Assembly (NCBI GenBank): GCA_038277395.1 | Contig: CM076192.1 | Coordinates: 55,723,119-55,787,118, forward strand | Direction: 5' to 3' | Source: Dryocosmus kuriphilus | Taxonomy: Eukaryota; Arthropoda; Insecta; Hymenoptera; Cynipidae | DNA length: 64,000 nt | Part shown: in pieces, positions 47,406-58,818 of the stretch | Layout: every line of letters starts with the position of its first letter | How positions within the stretch are numbered: the first letter of the stretch is position 1 | Made by a program: the position numbers and the translations under genes | Notes under the pieces: generated by a model | The model's input: the letters and a program-made list of their open reading frames with translations, nothing else | Told to the model about the DNA's origin: nothing | The model's database searches: none

Positions 47406-48351
47406 CAGGGTTCCGAAGTTACGCGTAACTCCGTTTCCTATACGTAAATTACACAGAAAATGTAATTTACGTAGAAAACGTAGAAGACCTGAGTAAATTA
47501 CATATACAATATGGCGGTGTCAATAACCGTACATAAACTCAATTTTGTATAGGATGTAAATTGTAAACAAACCAAGTTATTAACGCTAATAAGAGTGCAT
47601 CGTCTAGAAGCCAAAACCTAAAGAATTAACCTATTAAGAGTCAAAATTTCCCAAAAAGAAGAAAGAATGTCAATTGACAATTAGAGGTGGAAAAAATAAA
47701 TTTAAACAATCTCACGTCGAAATCCCGTGGAGGGAACTTGATTTTCAAAAAATAAAAGTTGAGAACCGAAATCAAGCAAAGTGTTTGTTGTGCAATACAA
47801 TTTTAACAAATATATGTCATAAGATTCTTCTCGGTCACAGGTAGGTAAATAACTTGTAATTTATTTTAATTAATATTTATTGTTAATTTTTTAACTTCTT
47901 CTAACTATTATTTTTTATGGACTCTAGTATGAATGAGTTTATTTAGAGTTTACTGTATTTTGTTACACATTTTTGTTTACACATTTTCTGTGAAACTGAA
48001 GTGCAAGATATAAAATTTAAGAAATTTTGTTTAGATATTCATATTTAATCTTAATCAGATTTATAGAGGACGTCGTAATAAACTTCTATTATTCTATAAG
48101 ATTCATGTTTTTTGGCCTACCGCCTCTCCTCATTTTATATTTCTCACTTTAATTATTAATAAATATTTAAAATCTATTGCTGATTGTTTCTTTCGTTCCG
48201 CACGTGGACGTGGTTCCATGGTTTCGCACAAGATTAGGTTATGTTCGGAAACGACGTGAATTACGTAGTCAACTAAAGATGCATATTACCATGTAATATA
48301 CATGTAGAAAACTATGTAAATTACATCGAGTAATTTACGTGCCGAACCCTG
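47406..48351 (+). mobile_element. Internally deleted hAT transposon, 946 bp, perfect 8-bp target duplication
   Basis: The ends are CAGGGTTCCG and, inverted, CAGGGTTCGG, which is a short hAT-type terminal repeat. The flanks are identical 8-bp direct repeats CTTGCAGA (47398-47405 and 48352-48359). Both subterminal regions are rich in GTAATTTAC/GTAAATTAC words, like the clustered transposase-binding sites of hAT ends. The 5' half keeps an open frame with a BED-finger-like motif and a splice donor. The rest of the transposase, including the catalytic and dimerisation regions, is absent. It is therefore an immobile or trans-dependent deletion derivative. The perfect duplication suggests a fairly recent insertion. 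Confidence 0.9.
47638..47840 (+). pseudogene. hAT transposase first-exon remnant with BED-type zinc finger
   Basis: An open frame without stops runs from 47638 to a splice donor CACAG|GTAGGT at 47840/47841. It encodes a lysine-rich lead-in, then HVEIPWRELDF and AKCLLCNTILTNICHKILLGH. The C-x2-C pair followed by a downstream H and H is the pattern of BED fingers, the DNA-binding N-terminal domain of hAT transposases. No in-frame ATG precedes it, and no later exons survive before the 3' end of the element. It is a fragment, not a working gene. The BED assignment is likely but rests on few residues. Confidence 0.55.
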
Positions 48352-48436
48352 CTTGCAGATCTAGAAAATTGTTTTATTCAAGACCAAAGCCTCATAATTA
48401 TTTAAAGTACGCCTTAATTTATAATTTATAATAATT

Positions 48437-48468
<32 letters not shown>

Positions 48469-48470
48469 AT
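48437..48470. repeat. (TA)n palindromic microsatellite
   Basis: TA run flanked by inverted AATAATTTAT words. Confidence 0.85.
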
Positions 48471-48910
48471 AATAATTTATAATAATTTATTTTACGCCTT
48501 TTCTGGCGTAAATATGGCAATAAGCACATTATAACAGAGGTAATAATTTTAAAAAATATACTGTAAATATACAGGAAGACGTACATATATTAAATTAAAT
48601 TTTAATTTGTGAATAGTTGCAAAACTCGACTTTTGACGTTTCGGGTCAGATAAATTTCTTGCGCCCCTCGTTCACCAGGATTCGCGATTTCTTTTTTGTA
48701 AATTATAACATCTAATAATTTGATACATAGTTTTCAAATTATAATCATTATAATACATTGTCCCTGATCAGGAGAGTAATGAACTCTTAATAAATTGTCC
48801 GATACACTTGCAACAACACTGTTGTTTTTTTATACATCCTAATATGTATTTTATTTTGTCTTATAATGACGTGCCCTTAGAAATTTAATAATTTCTTTTG
48901 TAAAAAAATT

Positions 48911-48979
48911 AAATAATAAATAAATAATAAATAATAATAAATAATAAATAATAAATAAATAAATAATAAATAATAAATT
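48911..48979. repeat. (AATA/AAT)n microsatellite
   Basis: Mixed AAATA and AAT units without a fixed period. Confidence 0.8.
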
Positions 48980-49472
48980 TAACAAATAAAAGTAACTATG
49001 AAACTAAAGTTAAAAGTTATTGTAAAATAATGAGTAAATTACATTACAAGTTTCTTGTCCAAAAAAGTAAATAAGTTATGCAAAAGTTACAAATAACGTA
49101 ACTTTTTCAGTATCTTAATTACTTGTAACGAGTTTATTATGGGTATGTAAATATTTTTTGACTTCTATCTATTTTTTAAGTATCAAAACTTAAAAAGTTA
49201 TTTAAAGCATAAATTATTAAAGACATACTGAAAAAATGAATACTTCTATAGTATATAAATCTGTTCAATAGACAATATTTTCTTGATACTAAAATTTTAT
49301 CAGTTTCCTTTGAATTTAATTATTTTCAAATTTTAAACTTTTTTTAAATTTAACATATCAAAATTTAAAAAGTTATATAGTCCATAAACTATGAATAAAG
49401 TATAAAATATGAAGTATAAAGTATAAATAAGTATAAAGAATACCTATTTTTTTCCATAGGCAGCCACTCAAT

Positions 49473-49483
49473 ATAATAATAAC

Positions 49484-49516
<33 letters not shown>
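49473..49516. repeat. (AAT)n microsatellite inside the LINE 3' UTR
   Basis: About 14 AAT units. The LINE sequence GAGTGGCTGCCTATGG continues beyond it (on the minus strand), so the run is internal rather than the terminal tail. Confidence 0.85.
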
Positions 49517-49518
49517 TA

Positions 49519-52509
49519 TTATGGTGTAGCTTTGCGAACTCGGAAGTTCATTGTCTCAGCTACCCAGAACCGCCAGGCATCTCTATCCTGTGCATCTTCC
49601 ATCCAGTTTAAATAATCATGTCCTAGCTCTTTTAGATCATCCCTTACGTTTTTCTCCCATCTGTTTCTCGGTCTGCCTAGAGGTCTCTTACTAATCGGTT
49701 TCCCTCTCAAAACTTGCGCCACTGTTCTTTCGTTGCCCATTCTTGCAACATGTCCCGCCCAGCTTAATTTGCGCGCTTTCATTATTCTATTAATATTTAC
49801 TGACCCGTAGAGAGCATGCAGCTCATCATTATGCAGTTTTCTCCATTCACCAGCCTCTTCGTCCCCTTTAGGACCATAGATTTTTCGAATTACTTTATTT
49901 TCGAATACTCTAAACCTGTTCTTTTCTCCTTTCGTCAGTGCCCACGCCACGTTTCGCACCCGTACATGACGACCGGCATTATTATCGTATTGTAAATTCT
50001 TACTTTGATGTTTCTAGATAACGATCGCGATTTTAGTAATGTATTTGTTGCATAGTAGCACCCATTGCCAGCGTTCAGCCGCCTGTTGATTTCCGTTTTA
50101 ATGTTATTCTCGCTAGTTATAATAGTCCCGACGTATTTAAACTCATTAACTCTTTCAAATTTCACATATATTTCCGGCCATTAGATCCCCCTCTTCATTG
50201 CTTTGTTCTGATCTGTCGACGATCAAATATTTTGTCTTCGATTCGCTAACTTCTAAACCTATTTCCTTGGTTTTTGTGATCAAAATTTCCGCATTTTTAG
50301 CTACCGTTTCTCTGTCATCCCCGAGTAAGTCGAGATCATCTGCATATCCCAGAATTTGTATTATCCCATTGAGGGTAGCACCGGACGGATTCGTTTGTAC
50401 TTCTCTGACCATGTATTCTAAAACTAAGTTGAAAAGGATGCACGAAAGCGCATCGCCCTGTTTCAGGCCATCGCGGATCAAAAACTCTTCAGATAAAGTT
50501 CCGTTTACGCGTATTCTACCCCTACTGCCGCTTAAACAAACTTCGATAAGTCTAACCAATTTCCTTGGTACACCCAAGAACTCCAGAATCCAGTACATTT
50601 GTGCGCGTATAATAGAGTCGTAAGCTTTCTTCAAGTCGATAAATAGCTGATGTATTGTTTCATTAAATTCCCATTTCTTTTCTAACAGTTGTCTAATTGT
50701 AAACATTTAATCGCTTGTAGACCGGTTTCGGTGGAATCCACACTGGTAATTCCCAACGATTTCCTCAGAAAAAGGCGTTAGTCTACTTAAGATTACATTG
50801 TTCAGGATCTTATAGCACGAAGGCACAAGTGAAATTCCCCGATAAATGTTACAGTTCGTTTTATCGCCTTTTTTAAAAATGGGTATAATAATAGAGGTAT
50901 TCCATTCCTCCGGTATGCGTTCTGTTTTCCAGATTGCGCGTATTAATTTACAAATTTGGCTTGTGAGGCGAGGGCCCCCATTTTTTATCAGTTCTGACGG
51001 TAGGTCCTCAATGCCCGCGGCTTTGTTATTTTTCAACTTCTTTATGGCCATTTCTATTTCTTTATCAGTAGGCTCATCAATTAGTAGATCAGCAGCGTGG
51101 ATTTCACCGAGATTAACTTCAACGGGGGCTTCGCGTACGTTCAATAGCTTATCAAAATAGTTTTTCCATAAATTTAGTATTTCTGTTGCATCAGCTACTA
51201 GATTGCCATTTTCGTCCCTCATTACTTCCGTTCTACTTTGAAAGTCTTTCCTTATAAAGTTGATTCCCCTGTACATCTCACGCGGGTTATTTTGTTTATT
51301 ATGCGTGTCTATTGCTAGTATTTTATTTTTTTCCCACTTCCTTTTCTTGGATCTGTAAAACCTATTTGTACTTTTACTAATCTCGAGATACTTCTTATGT
51401 GTTTGATCGCACTTATTTTGTAAACTAATTTCTTTGGCCTTCGTTCGCCTTTTAAACCATAGTTTGCACTCTTCGTCGAACCACGGTTTGCTTTTGGTTA
51501 CTTTCTTTAAACCTATAGTACTTTTCGCGGCTGCCTTTATCGCCTCTTTCATATTGCCCTACAGGGTTTCCGGGTCCTCCTCACAATTATTGCTATCGTC
51601 TCCCTGTTTTTGAAGAGCATTGAAACTATTAGAAATCTTTACTTGATAATTCAATATTTCTGTTGGCATTTTAAACTTATCTATATTGAAACGTACTGCT
51701 GGCTCTGGAGGGCTTGTTTTCTTATTTAACGCTAGTCTAGATCTTAGTTTCACTATCACGAGAAAGTGGTCTGAATTTAAATCCGCTCCCTTGAAAGATC
51801 TTACATCGAGAATGTTTGTATGACGTCTTCTGTCAATTAAAACGTGATCAATCTGATTGTGAGTGATACCATCTGGTGATGTCCAGGTGGCCTTATGTAT
51901 ATTATGCTTGAAACATGTGCTTTAGACAACGACGTTCTTTGAAGCTGCAAAGTTTACTACTCTAGTCCCATTATCATTACTGACGTCATGCAAGCTTTCT
52001 GACCCTATTGTAGGCCTATACATAGGTTCTTTTCCAATTTTCGCGTTGAATTCTCCCAATACTATTTTTGCGTCAAACTTCAAGAACTTGTCAAAAACTT
52101 GTTCGATTGTTTCGTAAAAAAGATCTTTAGTATCTTCGTCTTTGTCCTCGGTAGGGCAGTGCACGTTAATTAGCACCTGTTTGCAGAAATTACCCTTTAG
52201 TACAATATATGATAACCGGTCGTTAATGAATTGCATATCGATAACCGCTTGCGAAATTCGTTTATTAATAAGAAACCCGGTCCCCAGTTTGCGCCCTTTA
52301 GCTCCCCCATAGTGAAAAGTGTAGTTATCCTTGGAGATTGATACATACTCCCCAGGCCAGCAGGTTTCTTGAAGTGCTATTATATCAATATCGTATCTCT
52401 TTGCTATCTCAATGAGTTCGCTAAATCCGCCAGTATTTAGACTACGCGCGTTCAGAGTTCCCGCTTTAAGATATTTTATTGTAGTTATTCGGTTTGGGAA
52501 GTTAGCCAT
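49519..52509 (-). pseudogene. LINE endonuclease-reverse transcriptase ORF, broken by stops and frameshifts
   Basis: One ancestral ORF starting MANFPNRITTIKYLKAG at 52509. The endonuclease shows TLNARSL, ALQETCW and, just before 51760, LNSDH, which are the metal-binding and catalytic motifs of AP-type endonucleases. The reverse transcriptase shows IDLKKAYDS, GLKQGDALSCILFN and the catalytic YADD in ILGYADDLDLLGDD, all intact. The C terminus has CETW and RPLGRPRNRWEKNV. Damage: in-frame TAA near 51922, TAG near 51559 and TAA near 50707 (after NRSTSD), a frameshift near 50160 and another near 49945. The last comes from a 5-bp tandem duplication CGTGGCGTGG. Aside from these the frame is well preserved, implying modest age. 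Antisense ORFs here are shadows. Confidence 0.85.
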
Positions 52510-53133
52510 GATAGTTTTAAGAAAGTCCGCACGTTAGGGATTCTGTTCCGATCGCAGGTGAGTCCGCCGTCCCAGGAGTGATAACCCCCATACCTCTCTA
52601 GGTCTAATTATGGGAGCTTTCCGGCTTTGACAAGGACCGTGTCAACTTGTCGTCAGACACATTACGGTTTCATCCTCGTATCCTAACGTCCCCCTGCAAG
52701 GCAGTGCGCCACACTGGCATCAATACCACGTTGATCCTACAGGCGAATCTTTCCACACATCCCTTGCGGGCAGTGTCATCGCAGTGGTGTCCAGTGGGGC
52801 AGCAGGATTTTCCCCTTACAAGATTTTTAGTTTTGGTTCGGGTAGTGTTTCTAGGTGGATACACGCTGCGCCTCGGCTTGGTAGAACCCACCTATTGCGT
52901 ATGGACGCGAGAGGGTGAATCCCCCCAAACCATGACCGTCATGTACCTATTTTTACCAATGTGGGCTCATTACACCCACGACTGGTTCCTGTCGGCTGTC
53001 CGCGACTGCTTATTCTTATATTCGCAGTTAACCTCAGAAGCTGTTCAACCTCAGGGGCCGTTCCTCTATCCGCAACCTGAGGACGCGCTGCGTAGTGGTG
53101 ACAGGAACCCGCCGAACAGAAAGAATACCTATT

Positions 53134-53601
53134 GCACAAATTAATATTTTAATAATGTAAAATTCTTTCTATTATATAGTATTCTTGTTTCTTGATCAGT
53201 TTCTTTCGAATATTAAAAAATTTTCAAACTTTGTGATCGTGAACATTTTTGCAACATACAGTTTTAGATATCAGAATTTAAAAAACGCACCAAAAACAGA
53301 TCTTTGAATTTTAAGAATAACAGGTATAAAAGAATCCATAAAGAGCGTCAATAAAAACAAAGTTAACATTATTTCACAAAAATAGCTCCTTGGAACACTT
53401 TAATATTTTTTTTTAATTCTGTGGAAAATCTGGACGACGATTTCACTCAAAATAATACATTTTACGCATGCCAAAGTAAAATATTTCAATAATAACGCTT
53501 ATTTAAGTAAAGCAAGCATGTTATTTTTTCTTATACACCGCAGGCTTGATTTCGCGTAATACGTGCCAGTTTTCAGCCACTTAAGTAGTCCGTTATGGGT
53601 C
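53134..53601. other. Intergenic, nothing recognised
   Basis: AT-rich DNA between the LINE and the 53.6 kb hairpin. No features are seen. Confidence 0.4.
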
Positions 53602-53680
53602 AGTGGTGGGAGCAGTAGAATAATGGCCTCATTATTGTACTGTACAATAAAGAGGCCATTATTGTACTGCTGCCACCACT
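53602..53680. repeat. 79-bp near-perfect hairpin (miRNA-precursor-like or short MITE)
   Basis: The left arm AGTGGTGGGAGCAGTAGAAT plus AATGGCCTC pairs with the right arm over 29 bp, with two mismatches. The loop region contains a second palindrome (TTATTGTAC with GTACAATAA), so nearly all bases can pair. Length and arm quality suit either a microRNA precursor or a tiny inverted-repeat element. I recognise no mature miRNA sequence. Near-perfect arms favour a mobile-element or siRNA-type hairpin over a conserved miRNA. Confidence 0.6.
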
Positions 53681-53776
53681 ATCCACTATCCATTAATGTC
53701 CTTCGTATCATTGGAGCATTGCAGCAATACGTATTGTACATGATAAACCTACAGACAAAAGGATAGAAAGGCACGC

Positions 53777-54092
53777 GGGGGGGGGGGGGGGGGGGTGAAA
53801 GTTTTGAAAATTTTTGAAATGTTTGAACAGTTTTGGAAATTTTTGAAAATTTTGAAAATTTTTTAAATTTGAAATTTTTTTTGGAAATTTTAATAATTTT
53901 TGAAATTTTTGAAAATTTTTTTGAAAATTCTTGGAATTTTTGGAAATTTTGAAAATTTTGGAAAATTTCAAAAATTTTCAAAAATTTCCAAAAATTTCAA
54001 AATTTAATAAAATTTCCAAAAAAATTTATATTTAAAAAAATTTTAAGAATGATTAAAATTTCCAAAAAAAATTCAAATTTCAAAAATTTTCA
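53777..54092. repeat. Poly(G) run and GAAAATTTTT low-complexity block with a strand switch
   Basis: A 19-bp G run (53777-53795) is followed by about 165 bp of irregular TTTTGAAAATTTTTGAAA. At about 53962 the pattern changes to its reverse complement, AAAATTTTCAAAAATTTCC, which continues to about 54092. The block is therefore a large low-complexity inverted repeat. ORFs of 87-100 codons in it are repeats, not genes. Confidence 0.8.
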
Positions 54093-54243
54093 GACGAGCA
54101 AATATCAACCAGTTCAGTAAAAATCTTGTTAACCGGCCTTAAAAGTGACTTGTACCGATTGGACTCGCCACGTCAGACCTCCCCTGCGATACATGATAAT
54201 CGGGGGCACGAAACTTGCAATTCATGCCCTTGGTGTATAAAGT

Positions 54244-54392
54244 ATAATGTGCACCATGGAACTACGTGGTTAATACGCCTTGTGTGTTTGCAATACTCGT
54301 CTCCGCCTCGGGCTTCGCGCTCATCTACGACTTGTATTGCAAACTCACACGCGGCGTGTAATGACCAACTTAAGTTCCTTGGTGCACAATGT
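54244..54392. repeat. Hairpin element, about 150 bp, with GC-rich loop
   Basis: The left arm 54244-54296 pairs with 54334-54392. The innermost parts GTTTGCAATAC and GTATTGCAAAC are perfect, the outer parts share GTGCACCA(A/T)GGAACT, and the middle is imperfect. The loop TCGTCTCCGCCTCGGGCTTC continues CGCGCTCATCTACGA and closes with TCGT/ACGA. It is probably a small MITE. AACCGG words at 54130 and 54400 might mark larger limits but do not form a clear duplication. Confidence 0.6.
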
Positions 54393-55994
54393 ACTATTAA
54401 ACCGGACTGAAATACCTCTAAATATATTGTTTAATTCTGCAAAAAATCAGGGGTTATTTTATCACGAAAAGGAACAATTTGTAAGCGATACATTTTACAC
54501 CAAACTGTAATACTTTTTTGGACCACCCTAATAAATATATATCTTCTCTAGAATCGTATCAGTAAAACAAATTTAGAAAAAAAAAATGTATATAACTAAA
54601 AAATTTCCAGTGAGAAAGTTTTCATAAAGGGGAGAATGCCCTGAACTGGATAAGAGAAGTTTTGACTTCATAATACCCTTAAACATTTTAAGCAAAAAAG
54701 GAGAGTATTACGTACGAAACTGAAGATAATACATTTGTTTAAACAATACAGGCAACTTATCATAGATTAAATCATATATGTGTCCATAATTAATTTTTTG
54801 CAGAACCAGTGCACCTTTATCCAGACGAGGGTCTTGGACCACGATCTGGATAATCGTTTTTTACAGTAGTCACAGTATAAATAGATAGATATTTTTTTTT
54901 GATATCACCAAATAACAATTCAGCTCTATTACCTTGTAATGTTTTCCTATTAATATAAACAATATTTTAAATTATTTTATCAAAAATTGGTTAGCTCCAA
55001 CCGCTACCGTATTTACCATTATTATTAGGTAGGCAAGGTACAGGTTGGTACCCTCATTAGTTTCTGACTTTTTGGTTTGTAAAACTCAGTCGTATCAACA
55101 CAAAAAAAAAATCACTTCAGTATACAATTAATCTAACCTTTCACGAATTTTCCAGATCGGGACACATGTCGCTGCTGCCATAAAAACATGTTAATTACAT
55201 TGTTCCTCAAAATTAGAAGACTCCTTCTGTTGAAATTTTTTAAACCAAGTGTCCTGCAAATACAAGGAATAAAAAAAAAAACAATTAAAAAAAAATTTAT
55301 CTCAGTAAAAGTTGAAAAATTACCAGAGGATAAAAGTTACTTTGATATGCAGAAAACACATTTAAAAATTTTTTAAATGTAATAACGATAAGTTAGTGGT
55401 AAACATATTATAGTACAACCTCTTTTTGATAATGTTACATATAAAAAATACTACACTTCGTTTACTTCAAATACAATGTTATTTTTACGCATTATTCAGT
55501 CTAGGAACCTATCCAGTTGACGGCACTCTTCCCTACATGTTGGCCTTTTTACTGGCATAAGGCTATGAAAAATGAAAATGGCGTTCTTTAAATAGCTTTA
55601 TGGGTTTATATTTAAAACATAATTAAAGTTTTTTATGAAAATTTACCATAATGTGAATATTTTCAAATAAATTTATGTAAATGTTAAAATAATTTTATAA
55701 AAATGACAACGAACATTTAGAAAGCGCTTTGCAATGCCCACCAAACAAAATAATCCAATGCGAGATTTCATGTACAGAAACAATTCATAGGTTTCTTTAA
55801 AGGATAATTCATATAAAAACCTATGTATATGGAGCACTTGATCGTTTCCCATCCTGGCAAGAAGGTTTTGAACAGAGACAAACTGAGATTTTCAGATTTC
55901 AATGTAAAAGTGAGAAATATTTTATTCTTTTAAATACGCGATTTTTCCATCAGATAAAACAGACATCCAGAAAATAGGTCTTCCTTCAAATTTA

Positions 55995-56028
55995 ATTCTA
56001 TTCTATTAATTCTATTCTATTCTATTCT
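55995..56028. repeat. (ATTCT)n microsatellite
   Basis: Several ATTCT units with one AATTCT interruption. Confidence 0.8.
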
Positions 56029-56722
56029 CAAACATCTTTCGCAAGTTATTTTCAGTTTTAGCGAGAGCGACTAAAAGTTAAGAATTGCCATTACCTTCAA
56101 TTTAGAGCTTTCCGATGTTTTTATTTACTGAAAAAATAATTATTACTCAGAATCCTCAGAATTTGAAAAAATTTCTCGGTATCATTAACTGATACTTTAT
56201 GCGATACCATTCATTTGTTGACATTCCCACGGAATAGGTGGTAATTACATTTTAAAAGAAAAACTAAAAATTATATGGTTCAAATCTGGAATTTATTACA
56301 AAATGACGAATACAGACACCTAGTCAAAAGTGGCAAATACGAACCAGGCGACCCTAGCCAGAAACTTATCAATGTACATGGAAGTTAGATTCTCTGTAGT
56401 CAGTATATAGTTTTCAGTGATAAGGTCCTGGAAAGCAGGTATGTGAAAGTCCTATCTCCTGGCACAATCTAGGTATTTTGAACGACAGAAGAAGAGGTGA
56501 TTATTTTTTTTAAAGAAACGTTTCACTGTGGTTAATGTTCAGTGATTGACTATAGGTATGAGCGTAACATGCGACTGTGTGATGTTCCGCGAAGAAAAGG
56601 CCCTAGGGACTATATCAAAATTACTTAAGGGTCATTTTTGGAATTTGAGACCCCCTCCTCCCACGTAAAGGTTTTCTATAGTAAATTCATGTAACTTTAA
56701 CATGGTCCTAAGATTTGGCTGA

Positions 56723-56736
56723 CCCCCCCCCCCCCC
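56723..56736. repeat. Poly(C) run
   Basis: Fourteen consecutive C residues. Together with the poly(C) at 17277 and the poly(G) at 53777, it is one of three long homopolymer C/G runs in otherwise AT-rich DNA. Confidence 0.9.
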
Positions 56737-57793
56737 AACCCTTTCGTAATTTAGGTATAGTTAGTAACGGAGTTTAGAAAAATTTTACAGATTGAGCGAT
56801 TGAAGAGACGCGCAAGCATCACTTTGTACTTTATTAGCAGTTCGAATTTTGCAGGTAAGAAAATAATTTTCTTATTATGAAAGAGCGACTCGGAAACTAT
56901 CGACCTCATTGAACACCTGAAAAATGAGTTCTTCCGCCTTAGGACCCCTTCTTCGTGGAACGTCACATATGCAGCCTATATTCTATGTGCATGGTACCAG
57001 ATGGCACTATAGAGAACATGTAATGTATCAGTGCTACCAAGTGAAGCGTTTTGGAATTTTTGTTATATATACCCATTCAAACTTTCGGATTCCAATGTCA
57101 CGGAGAATAGATATAAAGAGACGATAGAGTCATGTACATCGACTTCACAAAAAACGAGAATTTTTATGCGCGAAGTACATTGAAAGAATACGAAGATTGT
57201 CCGAGTGAGTGTGTCAGTGTCACCATGGGGCCTCCTAAAAATAGCCGCCATTTTTGATGGTAGATAGTTACGACAGTTACAAATTGCCATGATACAAAAG
57301 TCAGAAACATAACCTTAAATCCGAACGAAACAAAATATGGACCTCGCTACCACTTGGGAAGATACCGTAATTTTTCAATGTATTTAGCCAAAAAAAAATT
57401 ATTGCAGTTTTTCGGTGAAATAGGAAGTCAGAAAAAAAATATTCATATGTTACCATTTATATATACCCTGGTGAACATTTCGGAAAGGAACTTTGGGATA
57501 AGTTTGTATATAATTTTCTTTCAAATTCTTTTCGAAATCTGTATCTGAATTTCTTGGCTTCTATCAGAAATTTTGATCAATTTGGACCGAAAATTTCAAG
57601 TTAGTGATAATATCTGTGAAATCAATTATCAATAAAATTAACAGCATTTTTTGCTTAAAATGTGATATAGATCTATCAGCAACTTTCGGGAAGAATCGGA
57701 TGCAGATCTCGGAAGGATTCGGAAAGAAATATAAACGATTGGATATCTTCGGAAACAACTTCCTATAAGAAGTTTATACCAGGGTACGTACCT

Positions 57794-58105
57794 CTTTCTT
57801 ATATTTTTAAAATACTTTCTACTGTTATTACAATTACTTTTTTCACAGTTTAGTATCAAATAGTTTTTTTTTATATGAATATAATGTGCAAAAAAATGAA
57901 TAAGCCGAATGAGTGTTTCAATAAATATAAAATGCTTAAATAAATACAAAATTCTTAAATATACTTCATTCTTCTATTTTTTAAACACTTTCTACCGTTA
58001 GTATAATTACTTTATTCACAGTTTAGTATCAAATAGTTCTGTTTAAAGTTGAATATAAGGTAAAAAAGTTAATATGATAAATGAGTGTTTCAGTAAATAT
58101 AAAAA
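57794..58105. repeat. Direct repeat, about 170-bp unit, two copies
   Basis: ACTTTCTACTGTTATTACAATTACTTTTTTCACAGTTTAGTATCAAATAGTT-like sequence at about 57817 returns at about 57985, with CACAGTTTAGTATCAAATAG conserved (57845 and 58017). GAGTGTTTCA(A/G)TAAATATAAAA is also conserved downstream. The second copy extends into the longer segment shared with 63060-63400. Confidence 0.7.
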
Positions 58106-58400
58106 TTCTCGACATGCCCAAAACGATTATATACTAATTTAGTTTTTGTGTTGAAGCATCTCCTTAAAAATATTTTTGTTCAGATTACGGTCTTATTAAT
58201 ATTTTTGGACTGATATTTGTTGAAAGTTATACATTTTTTAGTAAAAACATAAAAATAAGTTTTAACAATGATGTCGATAATGTAAAATTTTTAAAAATAA
58301 TTTTTATTCGGAAAATTTAACCCACGTAATACAAGTAGAATAATGCTACAGAAGTATTATCGATTTATATATTAAATTTACAATAGACAGACAAACATAT
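58000..58400. repeat. Segmental repeat C, copy 1
   Basis: Shares with 63060-63400, in the same order and orientation: CTCGACATGCCCAA, AAAACATAAAAATAAGTTTT, GATAATGTAAAATTTTT and TATCGATTTATATATTA. Divergence is moderate. It has no coding content. Confidence 0.65.
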
Positions 58401-58818
58401 TTTTCTTGGTTGTAAGGTGTCTTTATAATAAGAGTAACCTTTTTATTATTTTTTTTTATTTATTATTATATATTCTCGTGAAAATCAGTTACATTGGTTC
58501 TTATAATCTAACAGTAGAAATGTTATAAGTGCGCCATGGCTCGATATAATATTATGATAAATATTCGTTTGCTGAACCTCTCAAGAACCGTTATTTAAAA
58601 AAATCAATATTGGGTATAAAATGTAATCCTCTAAAGGTTTATTAAACTATTTGGTGCGTGACCGTCGCTTATCTAAAGCTAATTTAATGAGTTCAGCAAA
58701 AGTATTTCTCTCTGGAGTCTTACATTATTTATAACGAGAAATTAATATGGGAAATTACCGTTCAGAAGTACAAAAATACGTCCTCAACACACAAACGAAC
58801 CATTCAGTAAACTCTAGC
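58401..58818. other. Intergenic, nothing recognised
   Basis: AT-rich until about 58750, where composition shifts towards the GC-rich motif array that follows. No gene is seen. Confidence 0.4.

Larger units (their letters stand above)
48360..49449. other. AT-rich spacer with microsatellites
   Basis: Lies between the hAT element and the LINE. It contains a TA run forming a palindrome at 48437-48470 and an irregular AATA/AAT array at 48911-48979. No coding region is seen. Confidence 0.5.
49450..53119 (-). mobile_element. RTE-like non-LTR retrotransposon (LINE), nearly full length, inactivated
   Basis: A minus-strand LINE with 5' end at 53119 and 3' end at 49450. The 14-bp sequence AAAGAATACCTATT occurs on both sides (49436-49449 and 53120-53133), so the insertion limits are well defined. 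From 5' to 3' it has a GC-rich 5' UTR (53119-52510), an AP-like endonuclease (52509-about 51740), a reverse transcriptase (about 51550-50160), a C-terminal region with GRPRNRW (49959-49519), an internal ATT microsatellite (49516-49473) and a tail ending TGCCTATGGAAAAAAA. The endonuclease resembles those annotated as craniofacial development protein 2-like, which derive from RTE elements; hence the RTE label, which is an inference. Three in-frame stops and two frameshifts disable it. Confidence 0.9.
54393..57793. other. AT-rich intergenic DNA
   Basis: No gene is recognised. It contains an ATTCT pentamer array (55995-56028) and a poly(C) run (56723-56736). The 56930-57300 patch is less AT-rich and leaves short ORFs on both strands without motifs; it may be an unrecognised repeat. 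Confidence 0.45.

Noticed and set aside
50198..51160. 141- and 104-codon ORFs on the + strand
   Set aside because: Exact antisense shadows of the LINE reverse transcriptase.
52647..53144. 165-codon ORF on the + strand
   Set aside because: Antisense to the GC-rich 5' UTR of the LINE and ends at its target duplication; not a gene.
53679..53981. 100- and 87-codon Lys/Phe-rich ORFs on the minus strand
   Set aside because: Translation of the GAAAATTTTT low-complexity block.
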